From NCBI GenBank assembly GCA_017941735.1, contig JAGAVW010000057.1, positions 62,001 to 126,000 on the forward strand: 64,000 nt of DNA, given 5' to 3'. The notes below the pieces were generated by a model. The model did not search any database and was not told the origin of the DNA. It saw only the letters and a program-made list of their open reading frames with translations. This document shows, piece by piece, positions 18,075 to 26,333 of this stretch (the stretch's first letter is position 1; each line of letters opens with the position of its first letter). A program made the position numbers and the translations under genes. The DNA comes from Solobacterium sp. (GTDB lineage: Bacteria; Bacillota_I; Bacilli_A; Erysipelotrichales; Erysipelotrichaceae).

Positions 18075-19263
18075 CTTTGTCTCCTCTTGCTGCCTTCAAG
18101 ATTTGGCAATCCGTAATCTTTTTATGTCCTAAGGCGATTTCTTCTGCCATAATACGACAGGTTTGTAATCCACATGCACTACAATCATAGCCAGGTAACT
18201 GTTCTAGCTGTTCATTGACCTTTTTAAAGAAATCCATCTTTTCTTTAAAGGAACGCTGATCTTCGCTTGTAATCGTCATCGAATCGCTGTAGATCTTTTC
18301 AAAGCTCAACTCACTGACTGGTTTTTTGTTTTCTTTGGTTAATGGATAGACATTGTTGCGATAACTATAACTATTCCCAAATAGTAAGTGGCCACCCGTA
18401 CAACCATTGAAGCACGCAAAGAGATATAGAAGTTGGAAATCATTGAGCATATCAAACTCTGCCATATCAAGGATATTTGTAACCTTGTCTAAACCATCCG
18501 CAATTAAATACTCTGGCTTAGCGATGACCATATTGGCATTACAGGATTGTAACCCTTCTAAACAGAAAGTTTCTTCAAGTCTTCCTGTTTTTAAATGCTT
18601 ACGTATTTCCGGTAATACATCCACGATTGCTAATGCATGGTCCGTTTCATATTGCATATTTCCATATGGATATTTCGCAAGTTCTAATTTGGCTTCACAT
18701 TCCACAAGGTTAAAGATGCCAACATTTCCTTTCTCCTGATGTGTTTCACGTAAATGCATGGCTGCTGCTTCACTTGGATAATTGATAGGTGCTAGGTTAT
18801 CGAGCAACATAGGATACTTGGATTCAATTAACCGATTCACAACCGGACAAAACGAGGAAATCACCGAAGTATTCGCAAATTCATCACTCATGTGTAGCGT
18901 TTCATTGAGTGCTTGTCCATAAACATCACTCGTATCCACTACTTCATCAAAGCCAAGTTGTAAAATTGCATAATAGAGCTCTTCTGCTTCTTCTTTACTT
19001 GTACACGTACAAGTCAAAGCAGGTGGAATCATACAGATGGTGTAATCATAATTCTCTAAATCATGTAACGTACTACCTTGGGCTAATAAGCCTTTACTAT
19101 GACATGTGCTAATGCATTTTGCACAATTGATACAACGATCATGATTTACATGAATCCGACTTTCTTCCATGCGTAAAGCACTTACAGGACAAGCCTGTAT
19201 GCATTTCATACATTTAACACAATGCGATAGTGTATAAGTTACGACGGATTTTGGTTTTTTCAT
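18064..19263 (-). CDS. Hydrogenase-like iron-sulfur protein with degenerate H-cluster motifs
   Basis: A 399-residue protein that looks like the large-subunit half of an [FeFe]-hydrogenase but is not a standard catalyst. The N-terminus has two [4Fe-4S] motifs (CVKCMKCIQAC and CINCAKCISTC, residues 15-55). The H-cluster motifs are changed: FCPVVNR in place of TSCCPxW, VECEAK in place of MPCxxK, and ACFNGCTGG in place of the last motif. The C-terminus carries a further four-cysteine Fe-S domain (YDCSACGLQTC ... DC). Such proteins occur beside group A hydrogenases in anaerobes and are thought to be redox or H2 sensors. Genes on both sides overlap it. Confidence 0.85.
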   Translation of the reverse strand: MKKPKSVVTYTLSHCVKCMKCIQACPVSALRMEESRIHVNHDRCINCAKCISTCHSKGLLAQGSTLHDLENYDYTICMIPPALTCTCTSKEEAEELYYAILQLGFDEVVDTSDVYGQALNETLHMSDEFANTSVISSFCPVVNRLIESKYPMLLDNLAPINYPSEAAAMHLRETHQEKGNVGIFNLVECEAKLELAKYPYGNMQYETDHALAIVDVLPEIRKHLKTGRLEETFCLEGLQSCNANMVIAKPEYLIADGLDKVTNILDMAEFDMLNDFQLLYLFACFNGCTGGHLLFGNSYSYRNNVYPLTKENKKPVSELSFEKIYSDSMTITSEDQRSFKEKMDFFKKVNEQLEQLPGYDCSACGLQTCRIMAEEIALGHKKITDCQILKAARGDKDES

Positions 19264-19685
19264 GATTCCACAAATGTTAGTTCTATACGAGTCCCTTCTT
19301 CAGAAGATTGAATGTCAAACGTATCCGAAACACGTTTAATATTTGGTAAACCCATTCCAGCTCCAAAGCCCATAGCACGTGCTTTTTCACTTGCGGTACT
19401 GAAGCCTGGTGTCATTGCCTTTTCTAAGTCCGCAATCCCAGGTCCAGTATCTTGGAAAACCAAACGAATGGTTCCATCCTCCTCAATATCCATATCAATC
19501 GTGCCTCCGTTAGCGTGAATAATCAGGTTGATTTCACACTCATACGTAGCAACCGCAACACGACGCAAAACAGCTGGAGAAAGTCCAAGCGATTTAAGTT
19601 GTTCCTTAATCGCACTACTCGCCTTACCAGCATTGGCAAAATCGTCAGGTTTTACTTCATAATGTTCATGTAAGACTGTTGACAT
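19260..19685 (-). CDS. RsbW-like HATPase protein
   Basis: A 141-residue GHKL ATPase of the anti-sigma-factor type. An N box-like stretch (ECEINLIIHA), G1 (DTGPGIAD) and G2 (GFGAGMGLPNIK) are visible. There is no phosphoacceptor histidine. In RsbW-type proteins this fold phosphorylates an antagonist protein on serine or threonine. No STAS-type antagonist is seen here; a DRTGG neighbour may be the partner, but that is inference. Its ATG lies within the end of the upstream DRTGG gene and is preceded by AAAAGGA. Confidence 0.85.
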   Translation of the reverse strand: MSTVLHEHYEVKPDDFANAGKASSAIKEQLKSLGLSPAVLRRVAVATYECEINLIIHANGGTIDMDIEEDGTIRLVFQDTGPGIADLEKAMTPGFSTASEKARAMGFGAGMGLPNIKRVSDTFDIQSSEEGTRIELTFVES

Positions 19686-20040
19686 GTATTCCTTTTACTC
19701 CATTTTGATACAATAATCCACAGGTTTCATACATCGTATAACGGGTGCTATACAAGTTGATTCCCATGTCTTCTGCTATTTCTAGAGAACTTTCTGGTAA
19801 ACGCTTCCCACGCACAAAAATCACAAATTCGATATCGAGCATTTCTGCAGTACGAAGAACTTGATCATTGCATAGCCCTGTGATTAAGACGGTATGATCA
19901 AAATTGTCTTGAATCATTGCTAATGCATCGCTCATTAAGTCCGTTGCAAAAGCAAGTGAATAATCGTGATTCAATCGTCTTTCATTACATAAGGCAAGTG
20001 GTTCCGCCTTTACTAGTTCAATGATATCTAAAGCTTTCAT
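19666..20040 (-). CDS. DRTGG-domain protein (first copy)
   Basis: A 124-residue protein. Its characteristic features are a small-residue loop (LITGLCNDQ) and IEFVIFVRGKRLP, followed by a helix-strand tail ending near MYETCGLLYQNGV. It lies between the NuoE-like subunit, whose stop codon region it abuts, and the RsbW-like HATPase gene. The function is unknown; genome context in other anaerobes also ties this type to hydrogenase operons. Confidence 0.82.
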   Translation of the reverse strand: MKALDIIELVKAEPLALCNERRLNHDYSLAFATDLMSDALAMIQDNFDHTVLITGLCNDQVLRTAEMLDIEFVIFVRGKRLPESSLEIAEDMGINLYSTRYTMYETCGLLYQNGVKGIHVNSLT

Positions 20041-20543
20041 TAGGCTCTCATTTCAGCATTTTGTTTTTCTTGATTAATTAGTGTTTTTACTTCGGCTTGG
20101 ATTTTATCCGTTGTCGCATTACCAATAACACGTCCATCAATCACAACAACAGGCGCAAGTCCACATGCACCTAAGCAACGTGTTGCATCCAGTGAGAAAA
20201 TACCATCTTCACTTGTTTGGTTCACATTTGCACCTGTGAGGTTAATGACTTCATCAATTAACGCTTGTGCACCTTTTACATAGCAAGCAGTTCCAAGGCA
20301 AACATTAATGACATGTTTTCCCTTTGGTTGGGTTGTAAATTGTGCATAAAAGTTTACAACACCAAAAACATCTGCTGGACTGGTACCTGTTGCGGCGGAA
20401 ATCTTCTCCATTGCTTCAAATGGAATGTAGCCAAGTTCATCTTGAACTTCGTGCAACATTACAATGACAGGTCCTGGTTCATCCTTGTGCTTGGCTACAA
20501 TTGTGTCAAGCAAATCGAGTGTAGATTTATTAAGTCTTTCCAT
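20040..20543 (-). CDS. hydC: NuoE-like [2Fe-2S] subunit of the hydrogenase
   Basis: A 167-residue thioredoxin-like ferredoxin of the NuoE/HndA family, the third subunit expected in a trimeric NADH-linked hydrogenase. The cluster cysteines are in CLGTACYVKG and CLGACGLAPVV. The helical N-terminus (residues 1-80) matches NuoE. The ATG starts two bases after the ABC permease stop, and its ribosome binding site (GGAGG) lies in the permease coding end, so this is not a separate transcription unit as far as I can see. Confidence 0.93.
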   Translation of the reverse strand: MERLNKSTLDLLDTIVAKHKDEPGPVIVMLHEVQDELGYIPFEAMEKISAATGTSPADVFGVVNFYAQFTTQPKGKHVINVCLGTACYVKGAQALIDEVINLTGANVNQTSEDGIFSLDATRCLGACGLAPVVVIDGRVIGNATTDKIQAEVKTLINQEKQNAEMRA

Positions 20544-20545
20544 GC

Positions 20546-21277
20546 TTAGCCCTCCTTTTTATTCCTTAAAGCAATGGAATGAAACACCAAGTCAAATAGT
20601 ACTGAAAGTAATATGATGACAAGTGTCCATGCAATTAAACGCGCGGTATCAAGATTGATTTTAGCTAAATAGAGCTGTCTACCAATCCCTATTTGCGCTG
20701 ACCCAAGAATTTCAGCCATCACCCCTACTTTTAAAGCGAGTGATAAGGCTGTTTTTGAAGTATTGATCATTTCCTCTTTGATGAGTGGAAACGTACAATA
20801 CTTCAATTTTGATAGAAATGTTTCTGGGTACAAGGTTTCGATGTCTTGATAATGTTCCATTTCTTCTTTCAGTCTTCCATTTAGACCATTAAAGAAAATC
20901 GGAAATAAAATCATAAAGACAACTAATGAAATCGCCCCTTCTGATCCTAGCCAGATTAGCGCAAGGATCATATAACTCACATTGGGAATGGTTTTTGCAA
21001 GTATATTAATTGGTTGAAAATACAATCCAAATCTTGGGAATCGATCAATTAACAACACCACTCCTAAGGCAAGTAGAAAGGAAATCACGAAGCCCTTGAG
21101 CACACGAAATAGCGTCATCCCTATCGCTAGATAAGAATCACTTTTAAAAATCATGTTCCCAAAATAGAATAGGACTTCATGTGGATAAGGAATTAAGATT
21201 GTATTTTGTATAAGTGCTGCACACACATACCACAAAATAAGTAAACAGCCGATTGAAATCCAGTGTTCCTTTTTCAT
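20546..21277 (-). CDS. ABC transporter permease, SsuC/TauC type
   Basis: A 243-residue membrane protein with about six hydrophobic segments. The binding-protein-dependent permease (EAA-type) loop is near residues 175-205. It resembles permeases for nitrate, sulfonate, taurine or thiamine precursors. It is the first gene of the hydrogenase operon, with its own strong promoter and AGGAAGG as ribosome binding site. The solute-binding protein lies just upstream (21363-22346), but no ATPase gene is present nearby, so the transporter must borrow one or be incomplete. Confidence 0.85.
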   Translation of the reverse strand: MKKEHWISIGCLLILWYVCAALIQNTILIPYPHEVLFYFGNMIFKSDSYLAIGMTLFRVLKGFVISFLLALGVVLLIDRFPRFGLYFQPINILAKTIPNVSYMILALIWLGSEGAISLVVFMILFPIFFNGLNGRLKEEMEHYQDIETLYPETFLSKLKYCTFPLIKEEMINTSKTALSLALKVGVMAEILGSAQIGIGRQLYLAKINLDTARLIAWTLVIILLSVLFDLVFHSIALRNKKEG

Positions 21278-21296
21278 CTTCCTTCCTTCCTACAAT

Positions 21297-21325
21297 ATTA
21301 TACCAAAAATATGCACTCGTGATAA
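21297..21325 (-). promoter_or_regulatory. Promoter of the permease-hydrogenase operon
   Basis: TTATCA (21325-21320) and TATAAT (21302-21297) are separated by 17 bases, and TGG precedes the -10 (extended -10). Eleven genes follow without a convincing internal terminator, down to 12540. Confidence 0.7.
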
Positions 21326-21332
21326 TTTTCGC

Positions 21333-21364
21333 AAATAAATAAATATGCGCTTTTACGCATATTT
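21333..21364 (-). terminator. Hairpin after the solute-binding protein gene
   Basis: A 9-bp stem (AAATATGCG with CGCATATTT, six-base loop) is followed by ATTTATTT. The T tract is interrupted, so termination may be partial. It overlaps the stop codon and lies just before the next promoter. Confidence 0.55.
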
Positions 21365-22346
21365 ATTCAATGATTGTTCCATCAATGGAATCGACCCCAA
21401 ATAAGCCCATAAAGGAAGCAATTGCCTCTTTTACATCACTTGCTTTAGAAACCATTAAATTGAGGTTATTCCAAGTCTTAGTCACAATTTGTGCATTTGG
21501 TACAGATAGCTTTTCTGCCCCTACAGCTTCAATTTTCGAAGTTACAACTGAACTATCTACATTTGCTTCATCCACAAATTCGGTAATATAAGTCACTAAT
21601 TGATCGACAGCAGCTTTATTCTCTTTATAGAAATCTTGTTTTACGAATAAACCTGCTTGTGGATAGCCACCATCACCCCAGGCATCTTGTAAACTTTCGA
21701 TAACTTTTAAATCTAAATTCATCTCTTTGCCTTTTGCGATGGTCGCGGTAGCTGCTGGTTCAGCAATCATCGCAATACCTACTTCTTTGCTTAATAAAGC
21801 AGCTTGCGCTTCTGCAACACTTGGATACCATACAGTCCGATCTTTTAAATCTGGATAAAGCTTTGAATAGACTAAACCAGTGACTGCTTGCTCACCAAAG
21901 GCCGCAACTTTGACATCTGGATTCGTTAAATCTTCAATGGAAGATCCTACTAAATATAAGTTTCCCCATGTTAAGACATCTAAGAGTCGATAATCACTCT
22001 TTCCCAAAGAGGCTAGTTTCACACCCAAATTGGTTGGGGCAACAATGAGATCATAGTCAGAATTACCAGTCAATGCAGCCTGTAGATTATCTGGTCCATC
22101 AACGACATCAATTGGATTGCCTGCTTCAAAGAGTGGCAATAAGCCTAGTGCAGGTGCACCACCTGGTGCTAATACTTTAAAGTTTTTAAATGCCTCTACA
22201 TCTACTTTAGTCGAAACATCTGGCATTTCTTGTTGTGTTTGTTCCGTAACAACTGGTTCTTCACTTGGTTGTTCTTGGACGGTAGTAGCACTCCCACAAC
22301 CTAACAGTAACAAAGATGCAAGTAGTGCTGATAAAATTTTATTCAT
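21363..22346 (-). CDS. ABC transporter solute-binding lipoprotein (NMT1/THI5-like)
   Basis: A 327-residue lipoprotein with a clear lipobox (LLLLGC, Cys17), a Thr/Glu/Pro-rich linker to about residue 45, and a periplasmic-binding fold of the NMT1/SsuA group (GGAPALGLLPLFEAG near residue 62). The ligand is unknown; thiamine precursors, sulfonates and aromatic acids are all possible. Its start overlaps the thrS end by eight bases. It is therefore probably transcribed from the thrS promoter, while its permease has a separate one. Confidence 0.87.
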   Translation of the reverse strand: MNKILSALLASLLLLGCGSATTVQEQPSEEPVVTEQTQQEMPDVSTKVDVEAFKNFKVLAPGGAPALGLLPLFEAGNPIDVVDGPDNLQAALTGNSDYDLIVAPTNLGVKLASLGKSDYRLLDVLTWGNLYLVGSSIEDLTNPDVKVAAFGEQAVTGLVYSKLYPDLKDRTVWYPSVAEAQAALLSKEVGIAMIAEPAATATIAKGKEMNLDLKVIESLQDAWGDGGYPQAGLFVKQDFYKENKAAVDQLVTYITEFVDEANVDSSVVTSKIEAVGAEKLSVPNAQIVTKTWNNLNLMVSKASDVKEAIASFMGLFGVDSIDGTIIE

Positions 22347-24105
22347 TTGGTCTCTCCTTATTTTCGATTTCTAATTTCAATGCTTTTAAACAGTCCTCAA
22401 AAGACATCTTAACTTCCTCTTTCTTGCCATAACGACGTACGGTTACGCCTTTGGATTCAATCTCATGATCCCCAACGACAAGTTGTACAGGAATCTTATT
22501 GGTTTGTGCTTCACGCACACGATAGCCTAATTTCTCATTTCGATCATCTAAGGATGCACGGATGCCAGCTTGTAATAAGGCATCCACAACTTCCTTACCA
22601 TAAGCCCCATGTGCTTCTGGTGATACAGGAATAACGACGACTTGTTTTGGTGCAAGCCATAATGGGAAGTTACCCTTAGTTTCTTCTAATAAGAAGGCAA
22701 CGAAACGATCCAAAGAACCGAGAATTGCACGGTGAATGACAACTGGACGTACTTTATTTCCTTCGTTATCCACATATTCTAGTTCAAAACGTTCTGGTAA
22801 TTGATAATCCAATTGAATCGTAGATAATGTGACTTCGTGTCCTAATGCACTCTTAACTTGAACGTCAATCTTAGGTCCATAGAATGCTGCTTCGCCTTCT
22901 GCTTCATAGAAAGGAACATCCATTTCATTTAATACTTCACGTAATTCTGCTTCACTCTTTTCCCAAAGTGCATCATTCCCAAAGTATTTATCGGTATTCT
23001 CCTTATCACGTAAGGATAAACGGAAGGAATATTCATTAAACCCAAAGTCTTGATAGACATCAAGAATGAGTTTGGTGACATTCTTAATTTCGTCTTTGAT
23101 TTGGTCTGGACGGCAGAAAATGTGGGAATCATTCTGTGTAAATGCACGCGAACGCTCAATTCCAGTTAATGCACCACCTGCTTCAAATCGGAAGTCATTC
23201 GCGATTTCTGCAATCCGAATTGGTAAATCACGATAAGAGTGTAATGTGGAACGATACATAATCATATGTTCTGGACAGTTCATAGGACGTAAGCAGAATG
23301 CATCATCATCCCGTTCCATGATTGGGAACATATCATCTTTATAATGCGCTAAGTGACCAGAAATCTCATAGAGCTTTGTATTAACTACAGATGGTGTCAT
23401 GACGTGTAAGTAACCTTGGGCGATTTCTTTATTCATGATGTAATCCGATAGTTCTCTACGAACCACAAACCCATTTGGTAACCACATTGGTAAGCCAGAA
23501 CCAACAACATCAGAGAACATAAACATTTGAAGCTCTTTGCCTAAGCGTCTATGATCTCTTAATTTCGCTTCTTCTAAGTCTTTTAAATGGGCATCTAATT
23601 CTTCTTGTGTTGGTAAACAACAACCATAAATACGTTGTAATACTTTGTTATTCTTATCGCCCTTCCAATAAGCACCTGAATGCTTTGTCAATTTAAAGAA
23701 ACGACATAATTTAGTATTATCCACGTGTGGCCCACGACAGAGATCTGTAAAATCGCCTTGTGTATAGCAAGAAATAACTTGTTCATTTTCATCCATACGT
23801 GAGATTAAATCGACTTTATAAGGATCATCATGGAATTTTTCTAAAGCTTCTTCTTTTGTGAGTTCATGACGAACAATCTTCTTAGCGTCTTTGGCGCACT
23901 TTTTCATTTCTTTTTCAATCTTTTCAAGATCTTCATCACGAATGACTTCATCACCTAAGTCAATATCGTAATAAAAGCCTTCATCGACAACAGGTCCAAC
24001 CCAGAATTTTGCATCTGGATAAAGATGCTTGACGGCTTGTGCCATTAAGTGTGCACAACTATGGTTCAATACGTTTAAATCTTCATTTTCTCTAAAGTTA
24101 ATCAT
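22339..24105 (-). CDS. thrS: Threonine--tRNA ligase lacking the TGS domain
   Basis: A 588-residue class II synthetase. It begins almost directly at the editing domain (HSCAHLMAQA at residue 15), so the roughly 60-residue N-terminal TGS domain of typical enzymes is absent. The ribosome binding site AGAAAGGG before the ATG makes a longer start unlikely. Catalytic zinc ligands are present in PMNCPEH, NDSHIF and VIHRAILGS. The anticodon-binding domain is complete. A T-box leader precedes it. Confidence 0.96.
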   Translation of the reverse strand: MINFRENEDLNVLNHSCAHLMAQAVKHLYPDAKFWVGPVVDEGFYYDIDLGDEVIRDEDLEKIEKEMKKCAKDAKKIVRHELTKEEALEKFHDDPYKVDLISRMDENEQVISCYTQGDFTDLCRGPHVDNTKLCRFFKLTKHSGAYWKGDKNNKVLQRIYGCCLPTQEELDAHLKDLEEAKLRDHRRLGKELQMFMFSDVVGSGLPMWLPNGFVVRRELSDYIMNKEIAQGYLHVMTPSVVNTKLYEISGHLAHYKDDMFPIMERDDDAFCLRPMNCPEHMIMYRSTLHSYRDLPIRIAEIANDFRFEAGGALTGIERSRAFTQNDSHIFCRPDQIKDEIKNVTKLILDVYQDFGFNEYSFRLSLRDKENTDKYFGNDALWEKSEAELREVLNEMDVPFYEAEGEAAFYGPKIDVQVKSALGHEVTLSTIQLDYQLPERFELEYVDNEGNKVRPVVIHRAILGSLDRFVAFLLEETKGNFPLWLAPKQVVVIPVSPEAHGAYGKEVVDALLQAGIRASLDDRNEKLGYRVREAQTNKIPVQLVVGDHEIESKGVTVRRYGKKEEVKMSFEDCLKALKLEIENKERPNE

Positions 24106-24339
24106 AATTTACCCTTTCTAAACGTTATAAAAGCGTCCTTATAGAAAGGACGCTTATTTGCGCGGTACCACCTAACTTCCCATGTATAACATGGACACCT
24201 CAATTTCCCTTAACGCGGGTAACGGCTATCGATTAAGAAGCTGCTCCCAGGTGGTATTTTTCTTTCCCTGCAATTGCTTTTCACCAACCAGCAATCTCTC
24301 TAATTCGGTAGAGAAAACATTGTCCTGTTCAACGCATCT
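24106..24339 (-). promoter_or_regulatory. T-box leader of thrS
   Basis: The conserved T-box AGGTGGTACCGCG is at 24173-24161, followed by a terminator hairpin (AAGCGTCC with GGACGCTT, then TTTT) at 24155-24131. Upstream, CAGG (24327-24324) pairs with CCTG (24251-24248) at the base of stem I. This places ACC (24255-24253) as the specifier, a threonine codon matching the gene. The leader raises expression when tRNA-Thr is uncharged. Confidence 0.93.
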
Positions 24340-24345
24340 ATATCA

Positions 24346-25881
<1,536 letters not shown>

Positions 25882-25889
25882 TTATCTTT

Positions 25890-25919
25890 ATTATACGACG
25901 GATAATAAAAACCATCCAA
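25890..25919 (-). promoter_or_regulatory. Promoter of glpK
   Basis: TATAAT (25895-25890) has TTGGAT (25919-25914) 18 bases upstream. The -35 lies inside the terminator hairpin of the upstream gene. Confidence 0.5.
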
Positions 25920-25932
25920 ATGAGGATGGTTT
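25903..25932 (-). terminator. Terminator after histone H1-like gene
   Basis: A 9-bp stem (AAACCATCC with GGATGGTTT, six-base loop) is followed by TTATTAT. Confidence 0.8.
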
Positions 25933-25955
25933 TATTGAAATATTAATTTATATTC

Positions 25956-26273
25956 TTATTTCTTTTTAGTTGTTTTTTTAACAGCTTTTTTAGCTGGAGC
26001 CTTCTTAGCTGGAGCCTTCTTAGCTGGAGCTTTCTTAGCTACTGCCTTTTTAGCTGGAGCTTTTTTAGCTACTGCCTTCTTAGCTGGAGCTTTCTTAGCT
26101 ACTGCCTTCTTAGCTGGAGCCTTTTTAGCTACTGCCTTTTTAGCAGGAGCTTTTTTAGCTACTGCCTTTTTAGCAGGAGCTTTCTTAGCTACTGCCTTTT
26201 TTGTAGCAGCTTTTTTGACTGTAGCTTTTTTAGCAGCTACTTTCTTTGTAGCAGCCTTTTTATTTGCCACCAT
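25956..26273 (-). CDS. Lysine/alanine/proline-repeat histone H1-like protein
   Basis: A very basic 105-residue protein made of AKKA-type repeats ([10 protein letters not shown] units about 10 residues long), ending in KTTKKK. I start it at the ATG at 26273, behind AAGGAGG, although the frame extends 11 codons to a GTG. Such tails resemble the C-terminal domain of eukaryotic histone H1 and bacterial HC1/AlgP-like proteins, which bind DNA or RNA. It lies 60 bases downstream of ppdK with no terminator visible between, so it may be co-transcribed. The repeat DNA is liable to length variation. Confidence 0.85.
   Translation of the reverse strand: MVANKKAATKKVAAKKATVKKAATKKAVAKKAPAKKAVAKKAPAKKAVAKKAPAKKAVAKKAPAKKAVAKKAPAKKAVAKKAPAKKAPAKKAPAKKAVKKTTKKK
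25985..26200. repeat. Tandem repeat within the H1-like gene
   Basis: Units of the type TTCTTAGCTGGAGCC alternate with TTCTTAGCTACTGCC, in near-identical copies along about 200 bases. They encode the AKKAP and AKKAV blocks. Synonymous differences such as cttctt against cttttt separate the copies. Confidence 0.85.
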
Positions 26274-26333
26274 CTTGCCACTTCCTCCTTCTTTGTATTC
26301 TTTCACGATCGCTAATGCAGATTGTGTTTCTGC

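Noticed and set aside
18064-19263. Pseudogene of a catalytic hydrogenase
   Set aside because: The frame is intact, its iron-sulfur cysteines are kept and it overlaps both neighbours, which points to a conserved non-catalytic role.
25985-26200. Tandem DNA repeat as a CRISPR or origin iteron
   Set aside because: The repeat encodes an in-frame Lys/Ala/Pro protein with a good start and terminator.
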